A stretch of 64,000 nucleotides of DNA from Thermosipho africanus Ob7 (GCF_003351105.1 NZ_NKRG01000005.1:124001-188000), one strand, 5' to 3'. Numbered from the stretch's first letter, positions 1 to 8,349 are shown. The notes: generated by a model not told the origin, from the sequence alone. Numbers and translations: made by a program.

Positions 1-332
1 TTCTTTCTAATAGTATGTATAAAATGATTTCCTCCTTCACCATATGTACATCCGTCACCGCTTTCAGCAATAACAGTTAAAGAAGGATTTACTAATTTTA
101 TTCCAGTTGCTACCGGAAGAGTTCTTCCATGAAGACCGTTAAACATGTTAACATTAATATACTGTGGCATTTTTGCTGCTTGTCCAATACCAGAAACAAT
201 AACTACCTGATTAGGTTGTAAATTTAATTCTGATAATGCTGATTTTAATTCATTTAAGATCCCAAAATTACCACAACCTGGACACCATGCTATGTCTGAA
301 TCAGGTATATCGTATAATTTAACATTTAACAT
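1..332 (-). CDS. korB: 2-oxoacid:ferredoxin oxidoreductase, beta (TPP) subunit, partial
   Basis: The 5' portion of the gene for the thiamine-pyrophosphate subunit; the rest lies beyond the window's left edge. The protein opens [20 protein letters not shown] and continues through GCGNFG, GIGQAAK and [15 protein letters not shown] to [12 protein letters not shown], which is the cysteine-bearing start and the GDG-type TPP/Mg site of this family (seen). The enzyme family decarboxylates 2-oxoacids to acyl-CoA and CO2 and reduces ferredoxin in the cytoplasm (known). Its ATG at 332 overlaps the TAA of the alpha gene, so the two subunits are translationally coupled. Substrate (2-oxoglutarate, pyruvate or branched-chain oxoacid) cannot be decided from this fragment. 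Confidence 0.9.
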   Translation of the reverse strand, partial: MLNVKLYDIPDSDIAWCPGCGNFGILNELKSALSELNLQPNQVVIVSGIGQAAKMPQYINVNMFNGLHGRTLPVATGIKLVNPSLTVIAESGDGCTYGEGGNHFIHTIRK

Positions 333-2008
333 TATAATTCCCCCTTAATTTTATCTGTTAATTCCTCTACAGAAAATGGAAATCCATCGTATTTCAGTAT
401 TCTTTTAGAAGTATTAATTCCATATGTTTGTTTAACTAAATCAGCAAATTGTCCAGTAATGTTTTGTTCAACAAAAATCAATTTTTTTGCTTTTTTAAAA
501 TATTTTTTAGAACTTTTTGGTAATGGATAAACTTGTGGAAAATGAAGTAGTGCAACTCTATTGTTTTCTAAATTTTCCAGAGCTTCTTTTAGAATAAGAG
601 AAGTAGAGCCCCAAGAGACAAATAAATAATCATAATCTTTATGTCCATATAATACAGGTTCAATAGATTTTTCAATTATTTTATCAAGTTTTTTCATTCT
701 TTTATTGACCATTTTGGTTCGTACTTCTGAACTTTCCGTTATATGGCCATACTCATCATGTTCATCACTATCAACTCTTACAACACCCGTTCCAAACCCT
801 GGAATTCCGCGGGGAGAAATACCATCCTCTGTAATTTCATATCTTTTATAATTTTCGTCTGTTTTAACGATATGCCTTGTTAATTCAACATTTGGAAATT
901 TTTCAACGTTATAAATAGAATCAAGTAAATATTGATCAGTTAAAACAAATACAGGTACTTGAAATTCATCAGCATAATTAAAAGCTTGTGCGGTCAAATA
1001 ATATGCTTCATCTAAACCAGATGGGGCAAAAATAATTCTTGGGAAACTACCATGTCCCGCATATAAGGCAAGATTTAAATCACCTTGTTCAGTCCTTGTT
1101 GGCAAGCCAGTGGCTGGGCCAGGTCTTTGAGCAAGATGTACAACAATAGGTGTTTCGATCATTCCAGATAAACTGATTGCTTCAGTCATTAAAGCAAAAC
1201 CGCCACCAGATGTTGAGACTAAACCTCTTGCTCCAGCATACCACGCTCCTATTACCATGTTTGCAGCGGCAATTTCATCTTCGGCTTGATCAACAATTAT
1301 ATTATATTCTTTTGAGGCCTTAGCAAGTTCAGTAAATACCGCAGTTGCAGGGGACATAGGGTATGAAGAAATAAAATTACACCCTCCGGCAATTGCACCT
1401 TTTGAAACAGCTTGTGATCCATTTATTAAATAATGATTTTTAATTTTTGGATTTTTCTTTATGTTAACTCTTAAGTTTAAAGACTTTCCAAAATTATATC
1501 CTTTAACAGTTGCTGTTATGTTTTTTTTGACTATTTCTGGATTTTTAGTAGAAAAGCAGTCTGAAACACATTTTTTTACTATTTCTAAATCTGCATCAAT
1601 AATACCAGATAAAATACCAGAAGAAACTGAATTTGCATATATTGGATTTCCAACATCTTTTGCTAATTGTAAAATTGGTACCGGTAATTTGTTTATTTCA
1701 TTTTTTACATAGGCTTCTTCTCCCAATATAAATGTTTTATTAGATATTCTATTCCTAAGTCTATCTATAGAGTTGTTGTTTAAAGTTACCAAAATATCAA
1801 TTTTATTTCTAAATGCCATAACAGGTTTAGAAGAAATCAATATCTCAGTAGAATTGTTTCCTCCTCTAACTCTTGACATATATTCTTTTGTTGCAAAAAC
1901 ATAATATCCAGATTCTTTTGCAATTTTAGTAAGTAGTTTTTCTACTGTTTGAATTCCTTGACCAGCTGCACCACTTAATACTATAGAAAGAGTTTCATTT
2001 GAAAATAT
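332..2008 (-). CDS. korA: 2-oxoacid:ferredoxin oxidoreductase, fused gamma-alpha subunit
   Basis: Large subunit of the ferredoxin-linked 2-oxoacid oxidoreductase. The N-terminal gamma domain has the motif [16 protein letters not shown]; the alpha domain follows with [18 protein letters not shown], a TPP-pyrimidine-binding region ([19 protein letters not shown]) and STSGGG. The first ATG in frame (1879) would delete most of the gamma motif, so it cannot be the true start. The open frame extends to a TAA at 2021-2023, and between that stop and 1879 there is no ATG, GTG or TTG in frame. A strong ribosome-binding site (AAGGGGGT, 2022-2015) is followed after six bases by an in-frame ATA at 2008, chosen here as the likely start; ATT at 2014 is an alternative. 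About 558 aa. Coupled to korB downstream. Confidence 0.85.
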   Translation of the reverse strand: MFSNETLSIVLSGAAGQGIQTVEKLLTKIAKESGYYVFATKEYMSRVRGGNNSTEILISSKPVMAFRNKIDILVTLNNNSIDRLRNRISNKTFILGEEAYVKNEINKLPVPILQLAKDVGNPIYANSVSSGILSGIIDADLEIVKKCVSDCFSTKNPEIVKKNITATVKGYNFGKSLNLRVNIKKNPKIKNHYLINGSQAVSKGAIAGGCNFISSYPMSPATAVFTELAKASKEYNIIVDQAEDEIAAANMVIGAWYAGARGLVSTSGGGFALMTEAISLSGMIETPIVVHLAQRPGPATGLPTRTEQGDLNLALYAGHGSFPRIIFAPSGLDEAYYLTAQAFNYADEFQVPVFVLTDQYLLDSIYNVEKFPNVELTRHIVKTDENYKRYEITEDGISPRGIPGFGTGVVRVDSDEHDEYGHITESSEVRTKMVNKRMKKLDKIIEKSIEPVLYGHKDYDYLFVSWGSTSLILKEALENLENNRVALLHFPQVYPLPKSSKKYFKKAKKLIFVEQNITGQFADLVKQTYGINTSKRILKYDGFPFSVEELTDKIKGEL

Positions 2009-2248
2009 ATTAATACCCCCTTAATTAGGTTATCATAATTATATCATGTTTGAATAATTTTTCCAAATTTATATGACATTTTTTATTAGTGTGATAAATT
2101 TATTAAAAAATGGAATTATTTTGATTTGTCACAAAATCTTGACTTTTTATTCGATAATGAAACTTTTGAAAATATGATAGGAGAAATTGTAATTGTTTTT
2201 TTAATATTGTGGTTTTTATTTGTTATAGGGTTTTGTTGTTTGTTGATT

Positions 2249-2289
2249 TTGATATTTTTTTTGGATGATATATAATATTGTTGAACAAA
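2249..2289 (+). promoter_or_regulatory. Promoter with palindromic operator for the winged-helix gene
   Basis: TTGATA at 2249-2254 and TATAAT at 2271-2276, 16 bp apart, make a good sigma-70-type promoter. A perfect palindrome TTGTT-G-AACAA lies at 2278-2288, just where transcription should begin, so a protein bound there would block initiation. The 28 nt from 2262 to 2289 recur almost unchanged at 29454 and 33025. Autoregulation by the gene downstream is an inference. Confidence 0.6.
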
Positions 2290-2309
2290 AATAAAAGAGA
2301 GGTGAGTGT

Positions 2310-2765
2310 ATGGTTGTAAAATCGAGATTTGTTATTTTTCCAATGCCAGTATTACAATTTGCATTAAAGGTAAGGCCGGCCAACGCAGGAAGACTGTATT
2401 TATACCTGTACAGTATGTCATTGGCAGTAGGAAGAAAGATTACTCCCTGGGTTTCGTTTAGAGACTTGGCAGACTTTTTTCAAGTTAAATACGGTACAAT
2501 TGAACTTGCCGCAAAAGCTCTTATGCAAATTAATGCTATTGTTCCAGTTGCAAGAAAAAACAAAAAGGGGTATGGACAGAAATATTTAATAAATGTTCCT
2601 AAATATGTTAATGGTAATTTCATTTTTATTGATCCCGATGAATCTGAAATTTTTGATGATCTAATTGTTGATGAAAACTCAAAAGTATTTGTTTCGATAA
2701 TAAAGAGGCTCAAATCTAAAAAAGATAAAATTCAAAAAGATCAGTTAAAGCTTTTTGAAGATTAA
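2310..2765 (+). CDS. Winged-helix-like DNA-binding protein, paralogue A
   Basis: A 151-aa protein of a family I cannot name, probably restricted to this lineage. It starts MVVKSRFVIFPMPVLQ after a GAGGTGA ribosome-binding site. Residues about 45-85 (SFRDLADFFQVKYGTIELAA, then KALMQINAIVPVARK) read as a helix-turn-helix, and GYGQKYLINVP looks like the wing, so a winged-helix DNA-binding role is likely. The acidic middle (DPDESEIFDDLIVDE) and basic C-terminus (KRLKSKKDKIQKDQLKLF) are shared with a second copy at 33171-33626, which differs at scattered positions only. The gene stands alone with its own promoter and palindrome. Function is inferred from pattern only. Confidence 0.75.
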   Translation: MVVKSRFVIFPMPVLQFALKVRPANAGRLYLYLYSMSLAVGRKITPWVSFRDLADFFQVKYGTIELAAKALMQINAIVPVARKNKKGYGQKYLINVPKYVNGNFIFIDPDESEIFDDLIVDENSKVFVSIIKRLKSKKDKIQKDQLKLFED

Positions 2766-2779
2766 TTTCTCTTCTAAAT

Positions 2780-2792
2780 AAATATATCTACA
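2780..2792 (+). repeat. Short AT-rich motif also found at 33.09 and 29.55 kb
   Basis: AAATATATCTACA lies 15 bp after the stop of the winged-helix gene. The same 13 bases occur at 33091-33103, and a close match (TATATATCTAC) at 29549-29559, each time downstream of a copy of the 28-nt promoter motif. I see no hairpin in it. In such AT-rich DNA part of the match could be chance. Confidence 0.35.
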
Positions 2793-2981
2793 TAAAAAGA
2801 AAAATAATATTCTTGGGATTGTTTGTTTTTTTATGCCATACAATATAATATTTATCACCTAAAAAGAATTAAAAAATAAAGACGAAATATTTTGTTTCAG
2901 CCACTAACGCTTGCAATTGATTCACAATTACAAACAGCTCTGTCAGTTCATTCTGGGTAACATTTTGTTCACCTAATAAAC

Positions 2982-3095
2982 TAGGTCTGTGAGACTCACC
3001 TAGATTCTCCAGGGATTGAGGTAGGTTCTCCCTGGACCCAGGTAGGTTCTGTGTGAACCCACTTTCCCTCTCCCTAGATTCTCTGTGAATCCACT
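2982..3095. repeat. Array of five 21-bp-type palindromic repeats (parS/centromere-like)
   Basis: Five imperfect units begin with TAGRT at 2982, 3001, 3022, 3043 and 3075. Three steps are 19, 21 and 21 bp; the last is 32 bp. Typical units are TAGGTTCTGTGTGAACCCA (3043) and TAGATTCTCTGTGAATCCA (3075); each contains a small inverted repeat such as GGTTC-TGTGT-GAACC. The array is clearly richer in GC than its surroundings and overlaps the 3' end of the 88-aa gene. Units two helical turns apart, next to a ParA relic, are what a partition-protein binding site looks like; that role is an inference. Confidence 0.6.
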
Positions 3096-3340
3096 ATTCT
3101 CGGACTTTTGTTGATTTTCAAGGGTACGAGATAACTCTGATATTCTTCACCGTGCTGTTCACTCTCGGCGATTAGATCTTCGAGATCATTATTTTTTTCT
3201 CTATCATCTAAATTCAGTTTGGCGCTGAACAGTTCTTTGGTAATATTCATTTCAAATTCTTGTTTTGACCGAATTATCTTAGCAATGTCTTCGTCATTTT
3301 GGACTGGCTTTTCATCTTTCTTTTTAATCTTCTTCGCCAT
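3074..3340 (-). CDS. Small charged protein downstream of parA, possible partition partner
   Basis: An intact 88-aa reading frame (MAKKIKKKDEKPVQNDEDIA...) rich in Lys and Glu. I recognise no domain. It follows the degenerate parA gene on the same strand, and its 3' end lies within the repeat array at 2982-3095. In plasmid partition cassettes a small centromere-binding protein is usually encoded immediately after parA, next to the site it binds (known). That position is the only reason for the suggestion. It could equally be another decayed fragment that happens to remain open. Confidence 0.45.
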   Translation of the reverse strand: MAKKIKKKDEKPVQNDEDIAKIIRSKQEFEMNITKELFSAKLNLDDREKNNDLEDLIAESEQHGEEYQSYLVPLKINKSPRIVDSQRI

Positions 3341-3366
3341 AGCTCATCATCATAACACACCTTCGC

Positions 3367-4175
3367 CTAATGTTTCCGAAAGTTTTTCTTTATTCTCTGC
3401 TCTGAAAAACAGCTCCCAGCAATCTCCTTTAAAACCTCTAAATCTTTGTGAGTCTTATCTTCTTTTATTGCCTTGTATAAATCGAATTTTTTATCGATGA
3501 TTTTTTGATAGAGACTACGAATGCCAAATATCTTTTTTGGTATAAGCAAACCATAGGCTTTGTATAAAAATTCAAGATTATGCTGGTGATCAGGATAGCG
3601 CATATCCTCAAAATTAGGAAAAATAGCAAGAATTTCATGTACTTGCTAAAACTTTTAGCAGATGTAAATATGTTGTGTAATATGTTCAATCCCATAAAGG
3701 AAAATTTTGAAATAATAATTGGTACGATAACATAATCCATTGCAAGGAAACTGTTACTGGTGAAGATTTTAAAAGCTGGCAGGTTGTCAATGATGATATA
3801 TTTATAATCATTTTTAACCTTGTCTAAAAACAAAATTAAACGTTTGGTTGGTTTCATAATAATATAGGCAGTAATCTCATATTTCGCAAACTTAAAAGAA
3901 GCTGGAACCAAATCAAATCCTGGATGGAAGTATAGGCAATAATTTTACTAGGATCATCTTCAAACAATTGAGGCTGAAACAACATAGAAATATTAAAGTT
4001 GTAGGTAAGTTCCAGCATACTTGGGGAAGCATGGATTTTTTAAGTTCAACTGCTGATCTAAATCAACCGACAACACGCGCTTATCTTTATAGTTGACGTA
4101 GATACTTAATATGTACGCAATAAACGTTTTGCTATTTCCGGCTTTGAGATTGTAAACTAAAACAACGTTTTTCAT
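3367..4175 (-). pseudogene. Degenerate ParA-type partition ATPase
   Basis: Pieces of one ParA protein can be read in order but in different frames. At 4175-3993: MKNVVLVYNLKAGNSKTFIA, a deviant Walker A (normally KGGxGKT), then LSVDLDQQLNL. Further on: FEDDPSKII and LVPASFKFAKYE. At about 3830-3690: DYKYIIIDNLPAF and DYVIVPIIISKFSFMGLNIL, the ParA Walker B and the following strand. At 3603-3367: KTHKDLEVLKEIAG, the usual C-terminus. At least three frameshifts separate the pieces, so no functional ATPase can be made. ParA ATPases move plasmids or chromosomes to daughter cells (known). This is best read as the fossil of an integrated plasmid. Confidence 0.8.
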
Positions 4176-4210
4176 TATATATTATTTTGTAAACGTGTTT
4201 ATCCCGTGCC

Positions 4211-4303
4211 ATGTTCTCTGTGAAAAGAGCATGTTATTTTTGAACATAGTATGCTCGTAATTAACAATGTATGTTTAAAATGAACACACTATGTTCATTG
4301 TCG
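4211..4303. repeat. Array of five 20-bp direct repeats upstream of parA
   Basis: Repeats start at exactly 20-bp intervals: 4211, 4231, 4251, 4271 and 4291 (the last is partial). Each begins ATGTT or ATGCT, with consensus ATGTTCnnnnTGAACAnAGT. Inverted repeats are embedded, for example TGAACA-CACTA-TGTTCA at 4281-4297 and ATGTT-attttttg-AACAT at 4231-4247. The array sits immediately upstream of the parA relic, where such cassettes carry an operator or iterons (known). Two-turn periodicity on one DNA face suggests cooperative binding of a small protein (inference). Confidence 0.7.
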
Positions 4304-4668
4304 TTTTTTCTTCAATTTTTTCTTTACTTGCAAAACTAAATCATTATACCAATCCTCAGGAGATTGTGAATATGCAGTTATCACCATAAAATCATATAAA
4401 CCTGAAATTCAAGATACAAAAAAAACTGTCATTTTTATTTCATCTAGTGAAACATTACTATAATAATAGACACAAGGGAACGCAATATCATAAAGAATAT
4501 CATACACAATAACTATATTGGACAAATTTAATTTACCCAACTCTTGTACTACTAATCTTTTTTCGAGTGTTAATTGTTTGGTAAGCTTTTCTGCGCATTA
4601 TTTATACTGATCAATTCTATAATTAGCGTATAAATCATCCGAATAATTTCTTCATTTTCAAATCCCAT
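4295..4668 (-). pseudogene. Broken small gene of unknown function in the plasmid-like island
   Basis: A frame opening MGFENEEIIRMIYTLIIELI at 4668 stops after about 32 codons. A second frame then continues with KLTKQLTLEKRLVVQELGK, NIVIVYDILYDIAFPCVYYY and SLDEIKMTVFFVS, is interrupted by one in-frame TGA, and goes on with SPEDWYNDLVLQVKKKLKK to a stop at 4295. The pieces together would give a protein of about 125 aa with one frameshift and one nonsense codon. I do not recognise the family. Its end overlaps the 20-bp repeat array. Confidence 0.55.
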
Positions 4669-4696
4669 GCTTCACAATTTTTCCTACAAATTCATT

Positions 4697-5368
4697 TTAT
4701 TTTGAGACTAGCTTTAAAATATCATTTATGATTTCATCAAAATGCTTTGTTTTGTCAGTTTTTTCAAAATTATCCTTTAAAAAATAAATTCCATCTAATT
4801 CATACTCTAATATTATTCTCATTTTTCTTGGATTATTATTTTTTGATAATCTATAAGAAATTTCATTATCTTTGTCAGGAGTAGCAATAAATACTTTAAT
4901 ATGTGAAGTAATTTTTGATTCGCTTAATTTTTTCTTCCAATATGTTGTTTCAAATCCTCTTTCTCTAAATGAATTTTTAACAGAAACTATTGCTAAAATT
5001 TTTATATTTTTAATACCTCTTTCTTTTGGAATTTTTTTATAAACTATAATATCAGCATCAGGCAAAAATAAATAATCTCCATAATCTATAGACAATAGTC
5101 TTTTTACTTGTTCAAGTTCCTCCGGTAAATTTTTGCTTTTAAGTTCTTTGTCAGTAATTATTTTTAATCCTTGATTTTCTAACGCTGATTTAAGTTGATT
5201 AAAAATATATTCTTGAATTTTTGAGCCCACATAAGCTCTCCAAGATTGATTAGCTTTATTTACAGCAGTACTTTTGTCAAGACCTTCTGAAATATATTTT
5301 TCGGATTTTTCTCTAACATATTTCTCTTTCTCACTTTCTAAGATTTTGGATACATCGTTTGTGTTCAT
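4697..5368 (-). CDS. Type II restriction endonuclease, possibly BsaWI-like
   Basis: A 223-aa protein encoded directly after a DNA methyltransferase, the usual arrangement of a type II restriction-modification pair. It has the core PDADIIVYKK, then ILAIVSVKNSFRERGFETTY, where the D and the S-x-K followed by RERG fit a PD-(D/E)xK nuclease. The overall style resembles the BsaWI group of CCGG-type enzymes, but I am not certain of the subfamily and cannot give the recognition site. The frame extends upstream to an ATG at 5413 because of a 45-bp duplication that repeats the ribosome-binding site and start; the inner ATG at 5368, preceded by AGGAGGGG, is preferred here. Confidence 0.7.
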   Translation of the reverse strand: MNTNDVSKILESEKEKYVREKSEKYISEGLDKSTAVNKANQSWRAYVGSKIQEYIFNQLKSALENQGLKIITDKELKSKNLPEELEQVKRLLSIDYGDYLFLPDADIIVYKKIPKERGIKNIKILAIVSVKNSFRERGFETTYWKKKLSESKITSHIKVFIATPDKDNEISYRLSKNNNPRKMRIILEYELDGIYFLKDNFEKTDKTKHFDEIINDILKLVSK

Positions 5369-5427
5369 TAAAACCCCTCCTTCTAAGATTTTGGATTCAT
5401 CATTTGTGTTCATTAAAACCCTTCCAG
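5338..5427. repeat. 45-bp tandem duplication of a ribosome-binding site and start codon
   Basis: Units 5338-5382 and 5383-5427 are nearly identical and each contains, on the minus strand, a purine-rich ribosome-binding site, ATGAACACAAATGATG-type start region and the codons for SKILE. Translation from the outer start gives MNTNDESKILEGGVL before the inner MNTNDVSKILE. It looks like a recent duplication at the methyltransferase-endonuclease junction. Confidence 0.85.
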
Positions 5428-6180
5428 TGTAAAACATTGTTTTGATACTCTTTCAATTGCTAATTCAAAATATTTTTTATCTATTTCTACACCAATAGCT
5501 TTTCTTTTTAGTTTATAAGCAGCAATTACAGTCGTGCCGCTTCCCAAGAAAGGATCCAGAACAACATCTCCAACATAACTGAAAAGCTTTATACAACGTT
5601 TAGGTAATTCAAGAGGAAACGGAGCAGGATGTCCAATTCTCTTTTTACTTTCACCAGAAAAAGTCCAAAGCCCATTAGTCCATTCTATAAATTCATTTTT
5701 TAAAATATCAGATTCACCTTTTCTTTGTTTTTTCCAAACATTTTTATATAGAATTACGATTGTTTCAACAGGAGCAATTACGTATGGAGCGGAAGCAGAA
5801 AGCCAACTACCCCATGCAGTTCTTCTAGAAATATTTCCTTCATTCCAAATGATTGTAGACTGATATTTCCAACCAACTTTTTTGGCTAAATAGACAATAT
5901 CAGCATAAACACTTTGTTTGCCACCTTTATTTTTGTCCAAAGGAATATTCAGACACATTCTGCCATCTGGTTTTGCTAATTTGTAAGCTTTTGTTAACCA
6001 TTTCTCAGTCCAAATAAGATAATCTTCATAAGTGATTTTATCATTATGAAAGTTATATGGGATTTCAACATTATATGGGGGCGAAGTTACGATTAAATCA
6101 ATACTATTTTCTGGAATATAAGTTTCAAGAAAATCTTTATTTATCAACTTTACCCCCTTTATTTCTTCCCAAATATTCAT
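5413..6180 (-). CDS. Type II DNA methyltransferase (beta class, N4-C or N6-A)
   Basis: A 255-aa adenine- or cytosine-amino methyltransferase. The catalytic motif TSPPYNVEIPY is at residues 32-42 and the AdoMet-binding motif LDPFLGSGTTVIAAYKL near residue 212; catalytic motif first and FxGxG late define the beta class (known). Length is normal. Its TAA overlaps the outer ATG of the nuclease gene (TAATG), so methyltransferase is made before endonuclease. It protects host DNA at the same site that the neighbour cuts. The recognition sequence cannot be read from the protein. Confidence 0.88.
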   Translation of the reverse strand: MNIWEEIKGVKLINKDFLETYIPENSIDLIVTSPPYNVEIPYNFHNDKITYEDYLIWTEKWLTKAYKLAKPDGRMCLNIPLDKNKGGKQSVYADIVYLAKKVGWKYQSTIIWNEGNISRRTAWGSWLSASAPYVIAPVETIVILYKNVWKKQRKGESDILKNEFIEWTNGLWTFSGESKKRIGHPAPFPLELPKRCIKLFSYVGDVVLDPFLGSGTTVIAAYKLKRKAIGVEIDKKYFELAIERVSKQCFTLEGF

Positions 6181-6194
6181 ACCTACACTCCTTC

Positions 6195-6420
6195 CTAATC
6201 ATTCTTTTCGGTTTTTTCAATCTTAATATCAATGACTACTCCAAGTATAATAAACCTATTATCTGGTTCGACAATGATTAGACAATACAAGGGATTTTCC
6301 GAAAGAAATATAATCTTAGTGTTATCCTTTACACAACATTTTACATACACCCAACCATCCTAAGAACATACTACCATAATTTCTCCTATAACTGTGAACC
6401 AACCTTCATTTAAAAGATGA
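6195..6420 (-). pseudogene. Remnant of an S24/LexA-type repressor C-terminal domain
   Basis: The frame reads EGWFTVIGEIMVVC, an in-frame TAG, then DGWVYVKCCVKDNTKIIFLS, ENPLYCLIIV and RFIILGVVIDIKI before a stop at 6195. This matches the pattern GDIVV..DGEV.VKRL...LLPENP.Y..I...ILGVV of S24/LexA/phage-repressor C-terminal domains (known). No N-terminal DNA-binding domain or catalytic Ser-Lys pair is readable. It lies just upstream of the methyltransferase and may once have controlled the restriction-modification pair or a prophage. Confidence 0.55.
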
Positions 6421-6498
6421 GCTTCCCGTTTCAAAGAGAGCGTTTTCACTCCCGGCAGTCGTTAGTTCGGGGGCGTTTCAAACTTACCGATTATTAAT

Positions 6499-6534
6499 TG
6501 ACACTAACTGTCATTTCTATCACTTTATATTATA
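6499..6534 (-). promoter_or_regulatory. Possible promoter with palindromic operator for the lost repressor gene
   Basis: On the minus strand TATAAT occurs at 6534-6529, followed about 16 bases later by the perfect palindrome TGACA-ctaac-TGTCA (6499-6513). The pair points toward the S24-type remnant. The -35 region is weak and no intact gene follows, so this is tentative. Confidence 0.3.
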
Positions 6535-7495
6535 TACCACATTTAAGGAAAAAATAATGAATAACGCCATATTGTTATTAATGAATTAATGTATAATCAA
6601 AATAACTTTTGATGTGCTCTGCATTTCCCTTTTGAAAAAGGGAGAATTAGTGCAAGAATTATCTTAAAACAAGTAGTCTCGAATCTTGCTTCTGATGAGA
6701 TAGGAATAGATGCTTTGATTGGACCGAGGAGAATAAGGATATAAAACAATCTTTCATCAAACATCTCCCAAAGAATTTTTGCATTTTAATCGAATAATAA
6801 CTAAAGATACAACTCAGAATTATATTCCATGGCATAATCTATAGACACCAAACAGTTTAATTCTTGTAGATAATCTTTCGCTTTCAAACAATCACACCTT
6901 AGTAAATATATTAATCAATATTTGAACAATAACCGTCTCCAGCCTGCCTATACCAAATATATTTAACATAAGTTTATCCCAATTTATCGTCTTACGTTCG
7001 GTTTCCATTTTTTCGACACGTAACATAGCCTACCATTGCCCGCAACTGCTTAATATTTAACCGCAAAAATGAATCGGGTAAATTACGAAGTATAGTGAAC
7101 CCGATCATCCAGAAATTAAACAAAATCCAAGCAATCTGCCTTAAAAGAAAATATAATACAATAGAGAAAATGGAGCTAGAATGAATAGAAAATGGAGAGG
7201 AGGTATAAAACCCTACCTGTTGATCAGGCTAAAATTGAGATTTTATCGCCTTTCTATCTTGAACACATAGACAAATTGTGCTGTATGGATGTAATAAAAT
7301 GAAATCTGAATTAGATGAAAGTACTTTAATGGAGATCATAAAATCTGATTTAGAAAGGCTCGGATAACCACAGATCATGAGATTCACTTATTCATCAAGA
7401 AAATCAGTCAAATGTAAAAACCCTTTGAATTAAAGTTATTTGACTTCTTACGGCACGTGAGAAAGAAGAGATATTTTTATAATAATTATAGAAAG

Positions 7496-7527
7496 AAAAA
7501 GAGGTCCTGGCAAAAACTCCTCTTTTT
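7496..7527 (+). terminator. Rho-independent terminator
   Basis: AAAAAGAGG and CCTCTTTTTTT face each other around a 14-nt loop, with a run of seven T on the plus strand. It would end whatever plus-strand gene once occupied 7190-7490. Confidence 0.5.
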
Positions 7528-7814
7528 TTATTTTCATATAGATAGTATTCCTGTCAATCATGCGCTTAAACGGATAAAGACATGGAAATATCTCTGATGA
7601 TATACTCTCCTATCCCTGCTCTGACAATGCAGAGACGATTGTATTATGTACTGAATCTTATTGAAATGGCAAAAAATTAAGTTACTATTAAATTCTTTAA
7701 AATCAAATAAGAATGAGAAACACAGTAGCAACAAAAAGTAACAATTGTGTAAAACAATACAATGTATGTCCTGCAATATAATAACTATTATATTGCATAT
7801 TAGAATTCTAACAA

Positions 7815-7843
7815 AAAATAAAAAGGAGTCTAAAGACTCCTTT
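7815..7843 (-). terminator. Rho-independent terminator
   Basis: A perfect hairpin AAAGGAGTC-TAAA-GACTCCTTT at 7822-7843 is followed on the minus strand by a T-rich tail. It lies 20 bp beyond the PD-(D/E)xK pseudogene and probably ends the long leftward transcript. Confidence 0.7.
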
Positions 7844-7861
7844 CATTCATTATATCTATAT

Positions 7862-8117
7862 TTAGATTAGAGTATTAAAATCACTTAATTTTCTAACTCT
7901 GCTTTCCAACCCAATTATAATTTCTACAAGATTTTTATAATGCAATTTTTTAAATTCATTCAATTTTTGAAAATCCTTTTCAATATTTCTTATATTATTT
8001 GCTAATTTCATTTCTATTACTACAAAATTATTTTGCGTATTTGGAATATGAATTATAAAATCTGGTACTTTTCCTTTTTTCTAAGACTTCAATTATTAAA
8101 TCTATTAATTTTTTCAT
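7862..8117 (-). pseudogene. Frameshifted PD-(D/E)xK-type nuclease fragment
   Basis: The frame begins MKKLIDLIIEVLEKRK at 8117. One base out of phase it continues VPDFIIHIPNTQNNFVVIEM, KLANNIRNIEKDF, QKLNEFKKLHYKNLVEIIIG and LESRVRKLSDF to a stop at 7862. PDFIIH..VIEMKL is the core of small PD-(D/E)xK nuclease-like proteins that often accompany mobile or defence genes. The shift occurs in an A/G-rich tract (GAAAAAAGGAAAAG). The protein would be only about 85 aa, so the N-terminus may also be missing. Confidence 0.55.
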
Positions 8118-8349
8118 GTATAAACCATCCCTTTAAAATTAAATTTTAGCTATTTCCTCTTAATCCTAAAGACTTTTTTATTTTAGATTTCTTGCACTTA
8201 TGAAAAACTATATTTTCTATTTCTTATCTGTCTAATCTATAGGCAGATGTACAATTATTCCTAATTTTTAAAAGAATTGAATCATAAAAAAATAATTTTA
8301 CAATCACCTTATAGCCGTCTATGTAAAAATTTTAAGAAAATAGAAAAAT

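Larger units (their letters stand above)
6421..7790. other. About 1.4 kb of broken coding sequence, no intact gene
   Basis: No reading frame of convincing length exists, but short stretches look protein-coding. On the plus strand: MERRYKTLPVDQAKIEILSP (about 7192) continuing FYLEHIDKL, and RRLYYVLNLIEMAKN (about 7632). On the minus strand near 7140-7020: LRQIAWILFNFWMIGFTILR. The pieces could be remains of one or more transposase or plasmid genes, but I cannot assign a family. A GTTTCAAA octamer occurs twice near 6430 and 6475, in a locally GC-rich patch; two copies are too few for a CRISPR array. Confidence 0.4.

Noticed and set aside
463-480. TTTTGTTCAACAAAA, a further copy of the TTGTTxAACAA palindrome
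   Set aside because: It encodes VEQN inside korA, lacks the surrounding 28-nt motif, and short AT palindromes are expected by chance.
6425-6485. Two GTTTCAAA octamers suggesting a CRISPR repeat
   Set aside because: Only two copies, flanking sequence not conserved, no leader and no cas gene; a single pair does not make an array.
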